64,000 nucleotides of DNA. Source: Porodaedalea pini. Its lineage: Eukaryota > Basidiomycota > Agaricomycetes > Hymenochaetales > Hymenochaetaceae. Positions 21,225-31,976 of the stretch are shown here, one piece after another. The notes under the pieces are model-generated. The model had not been told where the DNA came from and did no database searches. It worked only from the letters and a program-made list of their open reading frames with translations. Location: assembly GCA_002794775.1 (NCBI GenBank), contig NBAY01000090.1:62001-126000 (forward strand), in the 5' to 3' direction. A program made the position numbers and the translations under genes. Each line of letters begins with the position of its first letter. The first letter of the stretch is position 1.

Positions 21225-21510
21225 AAGATGTCCCAGGTGTCCCCAGCGACTTGCTCGGTGATGAGTTCAAGGGCCACGTCTTCCGCGTCTCTGGCGGAAA
21301 CGACGAGCAGGACTTCCCGATGAAGCAGGGTGTACTCATTCCTAACTGCTCGCCTTCTCCTTTCTGCTGGTCACTCTTGCTACCATCTCTGCCGCACTGG
21401 TGAGAAAGTGCAAGCCGGCCCGTGGCTGCATCATCGGTCGCAACGTCGCTGTCCTCTCTCTCGTCATTGTCAGGCAGGGAGGGACTGGCGACATTCACCG
21501 AAACCGTCGA
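21225..21510 (+). pseudogene. ribosomal protein eS6 fragment, right-arm copy
   Basis: Same segment and same two frameshifts as the left-arm copy: [20 protein letters not shown], then [12 protein letters not shown], then [18 protein letters not shown] in three frames. It lies head to head with the Hsp90 fragment. Confidence 0.75.
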
Positions 21511-21793
21511 GCGGTTCAACTTCCCTCGCCCTGTTCACCTGGGACGCATTCCTCACCTCTTCCTTCTGCCCCCGCCAATGTTCCACACGCCTCAACATCG
21601 ACGTCAGCCGTTTTCTCATCTGCCTTTCTCACTGCGCACTTCGGCGAACGCGACGCAACCGTTGTGTCCGAGAAGGATCTCGTTCCAATCAAAACATTCG
21701 TAGCGACCTCTTCTCACGCATCAACTCCACCTGTCCTTTGACGCTCACAGACGCTCGTCAACGCCCAGAGCCAGAGAGCCCGCCGCAGCGAAT

Positions 21794-22971
21794 ATGGCCA
21801 CCGTCCACGCCCCGCGCCATCCCCACCCCCATCCGCATCAGCATTCGATATCATCATCGAGTGCCAGCTCGAACCACTCGCCCTTCCGGCGCGTGCACCG
21901 CGCGACGTACGCCCCGCCTCCACCTGCGAAATCGTCTTCTGCGTCCGCCGCTGCCGCAGCATCTACCTCGAGTTCTGTAAGCGTCCCCCCTCTTTCCCCC
22001 CGATCTCTGATACTTGAGTGATGATCGGCTGTTGATCGGTGTCTTGTTCTCTATCGCGTTTTTTTCCTCCGACCGCGCCGAAAACGTTCGACAAAAAAAC
22101 AGTCATCGGCAGTCCCGCGCGCACACCACTCGCATCACCCCGCGCCGGCAGCACCTCCACCGGCAGTCGCCACTTACTACGGGCACGAAGACACCAGCAA
22201 GCTCTGTGCGCGCTTCGTCAGCCATACCTTCAACTGCCCCGAGATCCTTCCTCCGTCGTCCTCCACCTCTTCCACATCGTCCTCGACCGCAGTCGTCTTG
22301 CGTGCCCCCCGCTACCGCAATGGCAGGATCAAGAGGGGCACCAGTGATACCGAATACGCTTGCGCACTTCGTCGCATACGCGCTGCATCGCACTCGCCTC
22401 ACCGTTCACGCACGAGACGTAGCGTCCTGCAGTCGGCGCTCTGCTACATCGGGGCGGTGCGGGGGAAGGTGACGGGTCGAGCCGGAGTTGGATAAGAGGG
22501 AAGGCGAGGTGTCTCTCTCGTCAAAGGCGAATACCTCTTCGGACACGTCCAACCCCTGCGGTCTTCTGACAGAGCTGACGTCAATGGACCCCTCCAACAG
22601 ATCGCGCGTGCCGACAGTCTACCAAATGGACGCTTCGCTTCCATCCACTCAGCAGATGCAGACTCAAAGGCAGTCTAACGACAAGCGTCGTAAGATCCTT
22701 GCAAAACTGCTCACACCGCTGTCACCTCTGTCATTGCCGCTTCTTCGCCCGCGGCGCACTTTCGTCGCCGCACTCACTCTCGTATCGAAATCATTACAGG
22801 ATCGATGCTATTCGAATCGAACATGGGCGAATCTCTCCGGTCCCATCACATGTGGTTGGACGCCGCGAACGCTCACTGGGCGATGCCCTAGGACCGTGTC
22901 TCTGGGTCGGCAAGAGTACTACGCCGCCGCAGGAAGAGCAGTCACGCGGCATGCAACACATGAAAAGCTAG
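21794..22971 (+). pseudogene. Pcl/Pho80-type cyclin fragment, right-arm copy
   Basis: Mirror of the left-arm cyclin remnant: ATG at 21794, the apparent intron, then cyclin-box pieces in shifting frames (HFVAYALHRTRL, LQSALCYIGAVRGKV, TLVSKSLQDRCYSNRTWANL, LGDALGPCLWVGK). A few substitutions distinguish it from the left copy (for example LGPCLW versus LGPRLW). Confidence 0.7.
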
Positions 22972-23186
22972 GGTGCGAGCGCATTTGGATCGTCTCCGGT
23001 TTCTGCAGTGCACAACGCGATGCACTTCCCGAGTCCACCCTTGTCAGATGCAGGCGCAAGCCCGGAGTTTGGTTACGTGAGGACGAAGGCAGGTATGGCA
23101 AACAGGGCACTTAGATGTGCTGCGACGCTGCCAGATGATGCGGCCGTGCATCTATCCCAGAGCGTCACATCGACATCACCATCACC

Positions 23187-24266
23187 ATGCAGAAGAACCA
23201 GGTCCAGACTGAGGAAGACGCGCTACTTTCGCTCTAGCTGCGTCTCATTGAGCCGGCTTTCAAGTGGGAAGTGTTGCCTAACCTTATTGCGCACGACCCT
23301 TACTTCAGCGGCTGGAACCAGACGATCTTTGGCAATGCCTCTGATTGGAAGGCCATGGACCCTGTCCCGTATTTCATGGATGGCGCCAGTGGTATCCTTG
23401 ATGCCTGCCGTCAAGTCAAAGAGTGCATAAGGCCATTGCGTATGTCTACCGCATGACGAACGATTCATTGTGAGTTGACTGTACCTGGCTAGAGCTCCAG
23501 GTTTGGCTCATTATATAATTTGCATCCTTGTACATGCTGATATGTTATACTTGCAGAATGCTGCTGGCAATGGCTCGACCTCATGGGATCCCGCTGTTGA
23601 CAGGTGGAGTCCTGCTCATTTTCTTGACACTGCTGAAATGTCCGCCGCTTTCGGTATTGCTTACAACTAGCTTTACGACATGTGGGCTGATGACAAGAAG
23701 GAGATGATCTGGTCCACTTTGAAACAGTATGATCTGTCCCTTGGCATTGCTGCTCTGGTGCAGGGCATGAATGGCTGGTGGTCAGATGCTGATATTAAGG
23801 GTAACTGGAACTGTGTTTGCAATGGCGGTCTCACTTTGGTATCTCTCACCATCCTTGGTGATGACATGACTGGAAACACGGTGCAGCTTCTTCCTCTTAC
23901 TGTTGTGAATGCGAAGGAGAACTGCTTTGCTGTCTCAGATGATGGTTTGTGGGCAGAGACAGCAAACTAAAAAACTATTGGTACTTCGAAATGACTGGCT
24001 AGTCTGAGATGACCTCTTCGCTTGTGTCGGCAACTGGTTCGGAGTCTGGCATGCTCAGTAACAACCCAAACTTGAACCTCAGTGGTTTTTTGCACATGTA
24101 CATTCAGGGTGTGACTTTGCTCTTCAACTACAGTGACCATGGCCCCAACAAGTACACTGCTACCATGGACTCACTCATTTTCCTGGCAGATCAGTTCAAC
24201 TCCCCAAGCTATGCTCTGTACCAACATGATCAGTATGATGCTGCTGACCCTTGGAGCATGTTCTAG
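23187..24266 (+). pseudogene. heparinase II/III-like fragment, right-arm copy
   Basis: Same content as the left copy and slightly less decayed. After DQFNSPSYAL the frame stays open through YQHDQYDAADPWSMF, where the left arm has lost two bases. The stop after FGIAYN and the missing C-terminal half are shared. Exon-like breaks fall near 23470-23560. Confidence 0.75.
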
Positions 24267-24564
24267 TATGGTCATTGTAGCTCACCAACATGCAGTGCTC
24301 AGTGCACAGCAAACATTGCTTTCTTTTGCTCTCACATCAAACAACATTGTCATCTGACCTGCAGTGGCTTGCAGTGTGTTGATTGGTCTCCAGAGCAAGG
24401 CAGCTAAGATTCAGAGCCTAGAATAAAATGATTGAGAAATTCTCCATAGAATATTCAAGACTTCTATTCTAGACCTATTTGATTTTCATGACATAACAGT
24501 TTTTACTTCTCAAAAAAAGAAAAAAAAATCTTAGGCAGGAATTAAAAAAGATAATAAGTAGCTA

Positions 24565-24850
24565 GGCACACCCAACTGGGTATTCCCAAATAGTTGGGAG
24601 TGCCCAACTGGGCATGCCCAGATGGTTAGGAGTGCCCAACTGGGCGTGCCCAAATAATTGGGAGTGCCTAACTGGGCATGCCCAGATGGCTGGGAGTGCC
24701 CAACTGGGTATGCCCAGATGGCTGGGAGTGCCCAACTGGGTGTGCCCAGATGGCTGGGAGTGCCCAACTGGGCATGCCCAGATGGCTGGGAGTGCCCAAC
24801 TGGGCATGCCCAAATAATTGGGAGTACCCAACTGGGCATACCCAATGTAT
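24565..24850 (-). repeat. 32-bp minisatellite, right arm
   Basis: About eight units of the same repeat as 13321-13640 in opposite orientation. It lacks the two shortened units seen in the left arm. Confidence 0.85.
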
Positions 24851-24859
24851 CTGGGAATA

Positions 24860-25538
24860 CCTAGCTAGACACTTTCAAATGTTTTAGGCACATCCAACTA
24901 GACACCTCTGAATCTTTGTATATACCTAAGACATCTAGGCTCTCTCAGTCAGGCTCTCCTTTTCATCTCAGTAGTGTCTAATCTTATTTCTCTTTGCAGT
25001 AATAAATTGATCCTATATAGAAGGCACCTAGATAGTGCCAACACTTGAGCCCACAAGACAGACAGGACAAAACAATATTTGTTGCTGTCAGAGAGACTGA
25101 GGCAACAAAGGCATCAGAAAGGGTTCAAATAGGAAGGATTATATAATATGAACTATACAGTACCAGTCTGAAAGGAATCTGTTGAGAATTACTCTCAGAA
25201 TGCATAAATCTTTGATATATGTCTGCCAAAGGATCACTTGACTCAGTGCAAGTGCATATGAGCTTTGAATGAGTTCATATTAGCTTTGGATGGGTTAAGG
25301 AGTGAAGGGAATATGAAAAGAATATAAATAGAATATAATGTGCTATGCTTCAAATGTCCAGAGGCTATGCTGCCACCAAGTTTCAGACTCAGACTCAGTG
25401 CAGTCATGGTACGGCTGTATGGTGGCCTTCTGGAGTTTGTGCATCTTGGAATATCAGCAACTCAGTACCTCAGAGTCATGACATGATGTCCAGCCAGTTG
25501 ATGTTAAGTCAGATGTAGTAAAAATACTCTGGTGGGCT
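24860..25538. other. non-coding part of the right arm
   Basis: Mirror of 12631-13310. Nothing coding. Confidence 0.55.
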
Positions 25539-25543
25539 TACAG
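25539..25543 (-). other. empty retrotransposon insertion site
   Basis: TACAG (reverse complement CTGTA) occurs once. Its flanks match the left-arm sequences on either side of the element. This is the pre-insertion sequence of the target. Confidence 0.95.
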
Positions 25544-25977
25544 AAGCTGCTCAATTTGAGAATGAATGTAGAGCTCAAGAATCAACCATGAGGTTCTAGC
25601 TTGATTGTTATGACCTAAGGGAGAAGAAACTTGTAGCAATAGAATTGAGATTTGAACTTTGAAGTAGAATGAAGCCCCAAATTAAATAAATAAAATTTGA
25701 GCTTGATTGAGGTCAAGATACATTCAAAACTGAGCTCAAAGCTTAATCAAACAACTTGCTATTTGCACTTAACAATGAGTAGTCTGCAATAGCAAGCTCA
25801 GATGTCAATATAATTGACTTTCATTCTTTATAATGTCTACAAGCTATATACAGAACTTAAAATAGCAGATGCACATTCAGCATGCAACCTATATTTATAT
25901 ATGCATCTATGAAGCCATTAGAAGTATACAGCTGAAGAAGAAAATAAAAAAATAAAAGGGGAGGGAGGGATGATTTT
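25544..25977. other. AT-rich non-coding part of the right arm
   Basis: Mirror of 5946-6378. No coding signal. Confidence 0.55.
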
Positions 25978-26233
25978 CTGGGTGTGCCCAAAAGTCCCCC
26001 AGACAGTCAGTGACAGTGACATATCTGGGTACACCCAGGGCATGCCCACCTGGGTACACCCAAAAAATTGGGCATGCCCATATGGGCACACCCAGAAAAT
26101 TGGGCATGCCCACCTAGGAACATTGGGGAGGCCCAGTTGGGAGTGCCCTAGAAACTGGGTAGGCCCAATTTTCCCACAGTAATTACAATTGGGTATACCC
26201 AGCTCACACCCACTGGGTGCACCCAGGAAATTG
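25978..26233 (-). repeat. outer array of palindromic decamers, right arm
   Basis: Mirror of 5690-5945. GGGCATGCCC-, GGGTACACCC- and GGGTATACCC-type words at short intervals. Confidence 0.85.
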
Positions 26234-26242
26234 GGTACACCC

Positions 26243-26311
26243 AAACCTGACCCCTAATAGGCTAATTATCTGTGTGTAAGAATTAGCCTAATAGGTCTAC
26301 TCTTAGGGGTA
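26243..26311 (-). repeat. terminal hairpin of the right arm
   Basis: Mirror of 5612-5680, with stem halves on either side of ATCTGTGTGTAAG. The arm ends ten bases further out at 26321. Confidence 0.7.
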
Positions 26312-26321
26312 GCCTGAAGTG

Positions 26322-27620
26322 AAGATTTGAACAAAAATTTAAACTGAAAATGCTTATCTAGAGGTCATCACGTGACCATATATACCCCCATATGGATGCT
26401 CTTGTGATGGTATGCGGCTTGGCAAGCAATGATTTTTGTGGCCTGCAGAAAGTAGATAGATAAGGCAAAAAAAAAAAAGCACCTGTCAGATACCCTTACT
26501 TGCCATGCACTCTTGCAGCTAATGTGCTTTTTCAAAAGCCGGACCAGTGCAGAGTTCAGTCAGACACACAAGCTGTTACCAAAGGTCCAAAGCTGTGGCA
26601 GGAGCTCCAGAAGGAAATCAACAAAGGTCTAAATGCTAATATTCATAGTTATTTCTCTTAAAATGTCCCTTGCAACTATTTAACAGCTGAAAGTAATGTA
26701 AATGTCTTCACCTGCATGCGTGGGTCTTGACATTGGATTGCGTGAGACAGCATTCCATAAATGGAAATAACTTTATTTGTTTATTACGCAATAACGCAGA
26801 CAAGCATTCCTGTGTATAAGCATTGGCCAACATGTCCACCGAGGCCAATGCTTATACACAGGTTCGACTGTATGTGATATTATGGTCCCTTACTAACCCT
26901 TACTCAGAATTATCTTTCCAAATACCCAAGCGGCAACCAATCCTCATGACCTAGGTGCCATAGCTAATATTGAAGACTTCTATCGAGACTGGACTGAGGA
27001 TGAGGAGGGCAATGAAGAGGGTGAGGAGGACAACAAAGAGGAAGAGGACAATGTATGAATTTTGATTGAAATTTCCGCTCACATTCAATCCAATACCATC
27101 CATCTTGAACAGCTATTTCTATTTTCCCTATTATCGGTCACATATTGTTATGTGCTATTTCAATTTCATTCTATTCCAATACTTCTATCTAATTGTCATC
27201 CACGACAACTGCTGCTAAGTGAGCTATAACTATTATACACATGAGAACCAACAGTGCGCATCATCATCAATTAGAAAGCATTATAAGTAATTTCTTACTT
27301 TTATGACTCCAACAACTCTTCCGCCACCTTGTAATCCTGACTTTAGAATTTATTTAATTATATATAAGTCTGCAATACTTCTGCTAACTTATACTCTATT
27401 GAAAGTCTTATCATGTATTAAAATCTCTCATAAGTGTTTTGATATATTATAATTTGGTATGACTGTTATGCTTTTCGGTAAGTATTATGGTGGATTGTAA
27501 GATGGAGTTCAGATTATATTGCTCTATAATTATGCCCAAAATGATTATATGTATTACATGTCTTTTAAGACTTATAATTGAATATAATTAGTTATAATAC
27601 TCTGCAGATTTTTGTGATGA
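26322..27620. other. AT-rich intergenic stretch
   Basis: Beyond the palindrome the sequence is unique and AT-rich, especially 27100-27620. A short acidic run (Glu/Asp codons at about 26990-27055) may be a decayed exon end. No supported gene. Confidence 0.5.
26809..26871 (-). repeat. 20-bp perfect hairpin resembling pogo/Fot-type terminal repeats
   Basis: A perfect 20-base stem (26809-26828 with 26843-26862) flanks a 14-base loop. Read on the minus strand, the outer side begins CAGTCGAACCTGTGTATAAG. That resembles the CAGTCGAACCT start of many pogo/Tigger-group Tc1-mariner elements. Probably a collapsed MITE or a remnant end; there is no transposase nearby. Confidence 0.5.
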
Positions 27621-27626
27621 CCCAGG

Positions 27627-27669
27627 TGATACGTAACCGTTAGTGACAGTATGTGTCACGCGCTCGACG
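27627..27669 (+). repeat. 43-bp direct repeat, copy 1
   Basis: A GTGATACGTAACCGTTAGTG type sequence followed by CGCTCGAC. It recurs at 33805-33848 with about five differences. Confidence 0.7.
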
Positions 27670-27719
27670 CCACCAACTAACTGAGTAACTCAACAATTCT
27701 AATGAGCTACTCCTTCCAG

Positions 27720-30050
27720 AGAGCCGACCCCAACGCATGTACCTTCGTCAGCGCCTGCAGTTGAAGACGGTATTGCCTCCTCTGCACCTTCTCGAGCGGC
27801 CAGCGCACCGCACGATGCCGATGAGGCCGGTGTCGCCTCCTCTGTGGATTCCAGACCGATAACGGCTTCGCACGACGCGGACGAGGGTCCGCTGATGCTC
27901 TTCGAGGAGGAGCTCATGCAGGATGCGGCAGAATTGGCCGAGTCCGAGATGGGAGCTGGGAGCTGGGAGCTGGGAAGAGGTTTCGGCTGCGGAGGCACCT
28001 GAATCTGAACCAGAGAGGGAGGACATCGAGGTGGACATCGAGGTTGTTGACGTGAATGATAATGACAATGCTGGCAACGACGATACCGCTGTCGATAAAG
28101 AAATGCACGACGCGCGCTCAGCATCTCCTCCAAAGGCTCGCGTTTCACTCATACCGTGTTGAGGTCCACACGCCTTCGCCACCGCAACGTCCTGCACAGT
28201 CTCTATCTTCCTCTATGCACGAGCCGCTTCACCACTCTCCACTTCTGGAACCTGAACGGGACTCGTATGAGGAGAAAACAGGTGATCCTCGCGTCCGCCT
28301 CAGCCACCCCAGCAGCCACACCTGCGCCAGAAATTTCTCCCACCTCCAATCATGCCAGCCCATCTGACAATGATCACCTCAGTGCGAGTCCAAGGTTGCT
28401 ATGCGCGCCCTCTCCCGCTGTATCCATCGGCTCCTCTACGGACGTCCGACCGACTCCACCGCCTTTCGCTGCTGCTTCCGACAACGAACATGAGCACGAG
28501 CAGACGCAGGGACAGGAGTCAGAGTCAGCAGAAGGTGGCGAGCCGACTGCATCCGCTCCAGCCGAGCCATCGAAGATCAGACGGTCAATGGCAGACTATC
28601 GCCAGCGAAAACGGAAGCAGCGTGAAGAGGAGGCGGCGAAAGCTACGGTGGAGCCCCGTTACTCCTGTTACACCTCTGCTGCAGGACTTGCCTGGGATAG
28701 TCGAGGCGAATCGCGTGTGTTGGGTCGGATGAGATGCCGGGTGGGTTGGAAAAGGCCGAGAAAAGGAAGGAACTAGAAGAAGGGCAGACTGGGAGGGAGA
28801 ATGGGGATTCGAAGACTCGAACCGAAAGTCATACCTCGATAGGAGAGCAGACGCTGAGCTCTCAAAAGCAAGGATCAGGACCGACCGTAGAAGCTGGCCT
28901 GAGACCATCTGCCGGTCAGAAAGCATCTAAAAGTGTTTCGGGCAGTCTGGACATCTGCGACTATCCTGGCACTTCTGCCTACGTCGACGCTCCGCAGTAT
29001 TCTGTTGCAATGACGATGCCGTCAACTTCTGATATGCCGAAGTCTACTGCGGTACCTGTGGAGCTTCCAGCTCAAGTAGTTTCGCGGCAGGAGTCATCAC
29101 CTAAGCGTGAGATATCTGAAGAGCGTGTGGACTTTTCTCCTAACCCCGAGCTGGACAGCAGAGTGCCTGCTGGATTGAAAGTCGGTCGCGGTACTGGCAC
29201 TCCACCGCCGGGCGAAACTCCGCAAGATTGCGGACAGGCAGTTCCACCATCGTCTCCTCCTACACAAAGCAAGGGACATGCACTTACGCCGCAGGCGGAG
29301 GAATGTGGCTGCACAGCGTGCGACGCCACCATCGAAGCCTGACGCGGACACTTGTCGTGGATAACCCTCTAGTTTGCCCGCTTCGACGCGCCCGCCAGCG
29401 CCAGCGCCTTCTTTGACTCCAACGTCCGCGTTTTCTATTACCGGCACTGCTAGAACTAATCATGGTGGACCGACCCCACCAAAGTGACCTCGTTCCTTCT
29501 GCGACGTGTCATCAGCGTGTCTCCCCCACCCCATATCCGTGAGCTCCCACCATCGGCCGCTAGAAAGTCCAAGCTGGGTGGCACGCGAACGCGCTGTTGC
29601 AACTGGAGTTGGACTCGTTGGCAGAGTACCTGCAGCAACTACAGAAGTCATGGACAAGAAGGTAGACGCCGTATCTCCTGTCAGGCGCGCTCCGTCTTAT
29701 GTTCCTGGACCCACAAAATCGACTTCCATTGCAGTTCCTGGTGCACCTTCAAGTTCAGGCACAACCTCTGGACTGCCGGTGGTGAGTCGGCCGGCACCGC
29801 CGAGCGGACCCCGAGCGGTTCGAATGCCTTCTGCGGGGCTAGGTAGGACGCAGCCACCTCCGCCTCCCCGCGGGCCGCTTGCTGAGCGTGTTGAACGCGA
29901 TCGGTCTCATGGCCGGGAACGGGAGCGAGAGGTTGACTGGGATTGAGAACGCGACATAGAACATGATCGTGATCGTGATCGTGACAGACACTCGCCTCCT
30001 CGGGGACGATATGCTGGACGGGTACGATTCTGTGGACGCGGTCGTAGATG
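27720..30050 (+). pseudogene. decayed C-terminal tail of a possible Set3/MLL5-like gene
   Basis: A long low-complexity Ser/Pro/Glu-rich coding signal switches among all three forward frames (27721-28002, then 27923-28162, then 28270-28700, then 28734-29342, then 29506-29946). Recognisable pieces are KIRRSMADYRQRKRKQREEE, reminiscent of the basic motif in fungal Set3 and animal MLL5/SETD5 tails, and a final Arg/Asp-rich ERDRSHGREREREVDWD. A TGA then interrupts an otherwise continuing RDRDRHSPPRGRYAGR run. No SET or PHD domain lies upstream. Many frame changes cannot be explained by introns, so I call it a pseudogene; the family assignment is tentative. Confidence 0.45.
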
Positions 30051-30507
30051 ATCACATCATGTCCTTCACCACTCTCCTTTTTTTCGTTGTTCCTTCTTTC
30101 ATACGTTTCTTGGGTCTGCGTGCGTATCGTTTCAATGCAATATACTTGTAATGCTTTCATCTTTGCCTTCACTTCCTTTGTGTCTGACTTTCCTTCGTCG
30201 CACCTATACCCGCTTCATCTATCCTATTCTCTTTTGCCTGTTGACTGATGTGCTTCATCTGTATCGTGTATGTCTATGCTGTCCAACCCAATGTGCTCAT
30301 TGTTTTGAATTTTTTTTTTGTCACACTGTGCTTTGACGTAGCCACGATCCTTACTGACCATCTATCTGATCGGCTATTTTCAGAATGTACAGTATCTTCT
30401 AGCTTCGTCCGGCTGAAGAATTATACTCACAGTGTCCTTGTGACCCATTGGAAGCAGCTTATCCTTATCACTCCCACCAGCGACTACTCTTTCTCTCAAC
30501 GACGACC
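30051..30507. other. T-rich intergenic region, probable promoter
   Basis: Pyrimidine-rich on the + strand just before the ATG at 30508, as is common for fungal promoters. No gene. Confidence 0.4.
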
Positions 30508-31569
30508 ATGGCTCCTGTCGCAACCGCCGCTGCTGATGTCGCTCTCGCTCCGACTGTCAAGTCCAAGGTTCCCAGCGTTGACGAAGAGATTCAACATGAT
30601 AAGTCGACTATGAGCAAGCGCTCACGGTCCGCTTTCCCGAAACAACCCGTGTTTGAAGATAAGTTGGAGGAACGTGCATATCTCAAGTTCCGCCTCGCCC
30701 AAGCCTTTCGAATCTTTGGCAGGCTTGGGTACGATGAAGGCGTCGCCGGCCACATCACCGTCAGAGTACGTCGTTCGCATCCTAGCTTATACTCAAATAA
30801 TTATTACTTATTAATAATGCAAGGATCCGATTAAGACCGACTCCTTCTGGGTCAATCCGTTCGGTCTGCATTTCTCGCTCATCCAGCCAGATGACCTCCT
30901 TCTTGTCGACCACACCGGCGCCATTCTCGACGAGTCTGGGCCCTCGCGTCTGCTCAACTCAGCCGCATTTGCGATCCATTCTGCTATTCACACTGCACGT
31001 CCCGACGTGCTTTGTGCCGCGCACTCTCACTCCGTCTATGGACGTGCGTTCTCAACGCTTGGGAAGGAGCTCGATATGATTACACAGGACTCTTGCGCAT
31101 TCTACAAGGATCACGCGGTTTACAAGCAGTTTAATGGTGTTGTTCTCGCGGAGGAGGAAGGGCGGAACATAGCTGAGACACTTGGAAACAAGAAGGTATG
31201 CGCTACTTGAATAAGGCAAGCCACTGTTGTGCTGATGGCAGTCATGCGTAGGCTATCATTCTTCAGGTAACCATAAGTCGTCTTTCTCCGTTTGTTGTTA
31301 AATCGTGTACGATTTTCACCTAGAACCACGGTCTGCTTGTGGCGACGTCGTCGATCGAGGGCACTGTACACTATTTTACGGCACTGGAGAAGTCGTGCCA
31401 TGTACAGCTTTTGGCGGACGCGGCAGGGTCAACGGTAAAGATCGGGGACGAAGAAGCGGCGGAGACCTACAGAACTGTCGGCACCGCGTACACCGGCTGG
31501 TTTAGCGGCCGGCCGGCGTTCCACGTCCTTGAAGCGAATGAAGGTGTATGCTTCAAGTATGCAAAGTAG
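30508..31569 (+). CDS. class II aldolase/adducin-domain protein
   Basis: A metal-dependent aldolase-fold protein; the substrate cannot be told. Four exons (30508-30765, 30824-31195, 31252-31266, 31324-31569) join in frame to 296 residues, typical of fungal members. The domain runs from about residue 55 (EERAYLKFRLAQAFRIFGRL, then GVAGHITVR) to about 270. AAHSHSVYGRAFSTLG carries the paired His residues expected to bind metal. NHGLLVATSSIEGTVHYFTA is the conserved later motif, with a third His. Introns are 56-58 bp with clean GT-AG ends, and exon 3 encodes only five residues. The frame is intact, so this is probably a working gene. Relatives include fuculose-phosphate aldolase-like enzymes and adducin heads. 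Confidence 0.9.
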
Positions 31570-31976
31570 ATGCTAGAAAGATATGTGCATTGGGAGTCAT
31601 GGCAGAGAATGGTGAATGAAATGTACTATCAAGAACTTTTTGGGAAATATGAACGTGCAGTCTTGATGCCAGATTAAAATATGTGGCGTCCTTAGCAGAG
31701 TTGCTTCCGACATTGTACTCTAGCATTGGGTGGCATGGACGCAAACTCAGTATAATATAAGTCTTTTGGGCTAAGTTACATTCTACTAGTTGCTAATGTT
31801 CCCCAATCAAAAGCCCATTCTCCTCCCCATCACTGATACGTGCTTACCGAACCATTCATCACATATGCATACATTAAAATGCAATGAACATTTAGTACAT
31901 AAAATAGGAGTTTCTGTCCATGTCCAGATCCACACCCACCAACCGAACAAGCAGCACCTGAGAGCACATTTCGACG

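Larger units (their letters stand above)
19260..26321 (-). repeat. giant inverted repeat, right arm (no retrotransposon)
   Basis: This 7,062-base arm is the reverse complement of 5602-18940 minus the retrotransposon. It carries the same order of parts in mirror image: Hsp90, eS6, cyclin and heparinase fragments, the 32-bp minisatellite, the decamer array and the terminal hairpin. Scattered single-base differences (for example Phe to Ile in the DKDNFKKF stretch of Hsp90) show it is a separate copy, not an exact duplicate. Confidence 0.95.

Noticed and set aside
5602..26321. Helitron origin
   Set aside because: Gene capture would fit, but I could not find a TC start, a CTRR-type hairpin end, or any Rep/helicase sequence, and Helitrons lack long inverted arms.
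5590..26335. Target-site duplication for the giant palindrome
   Set aside because: Flanks ...TAAAATTC and AAGATTTG... share no credible direct repeat at the exact arm boundaries.
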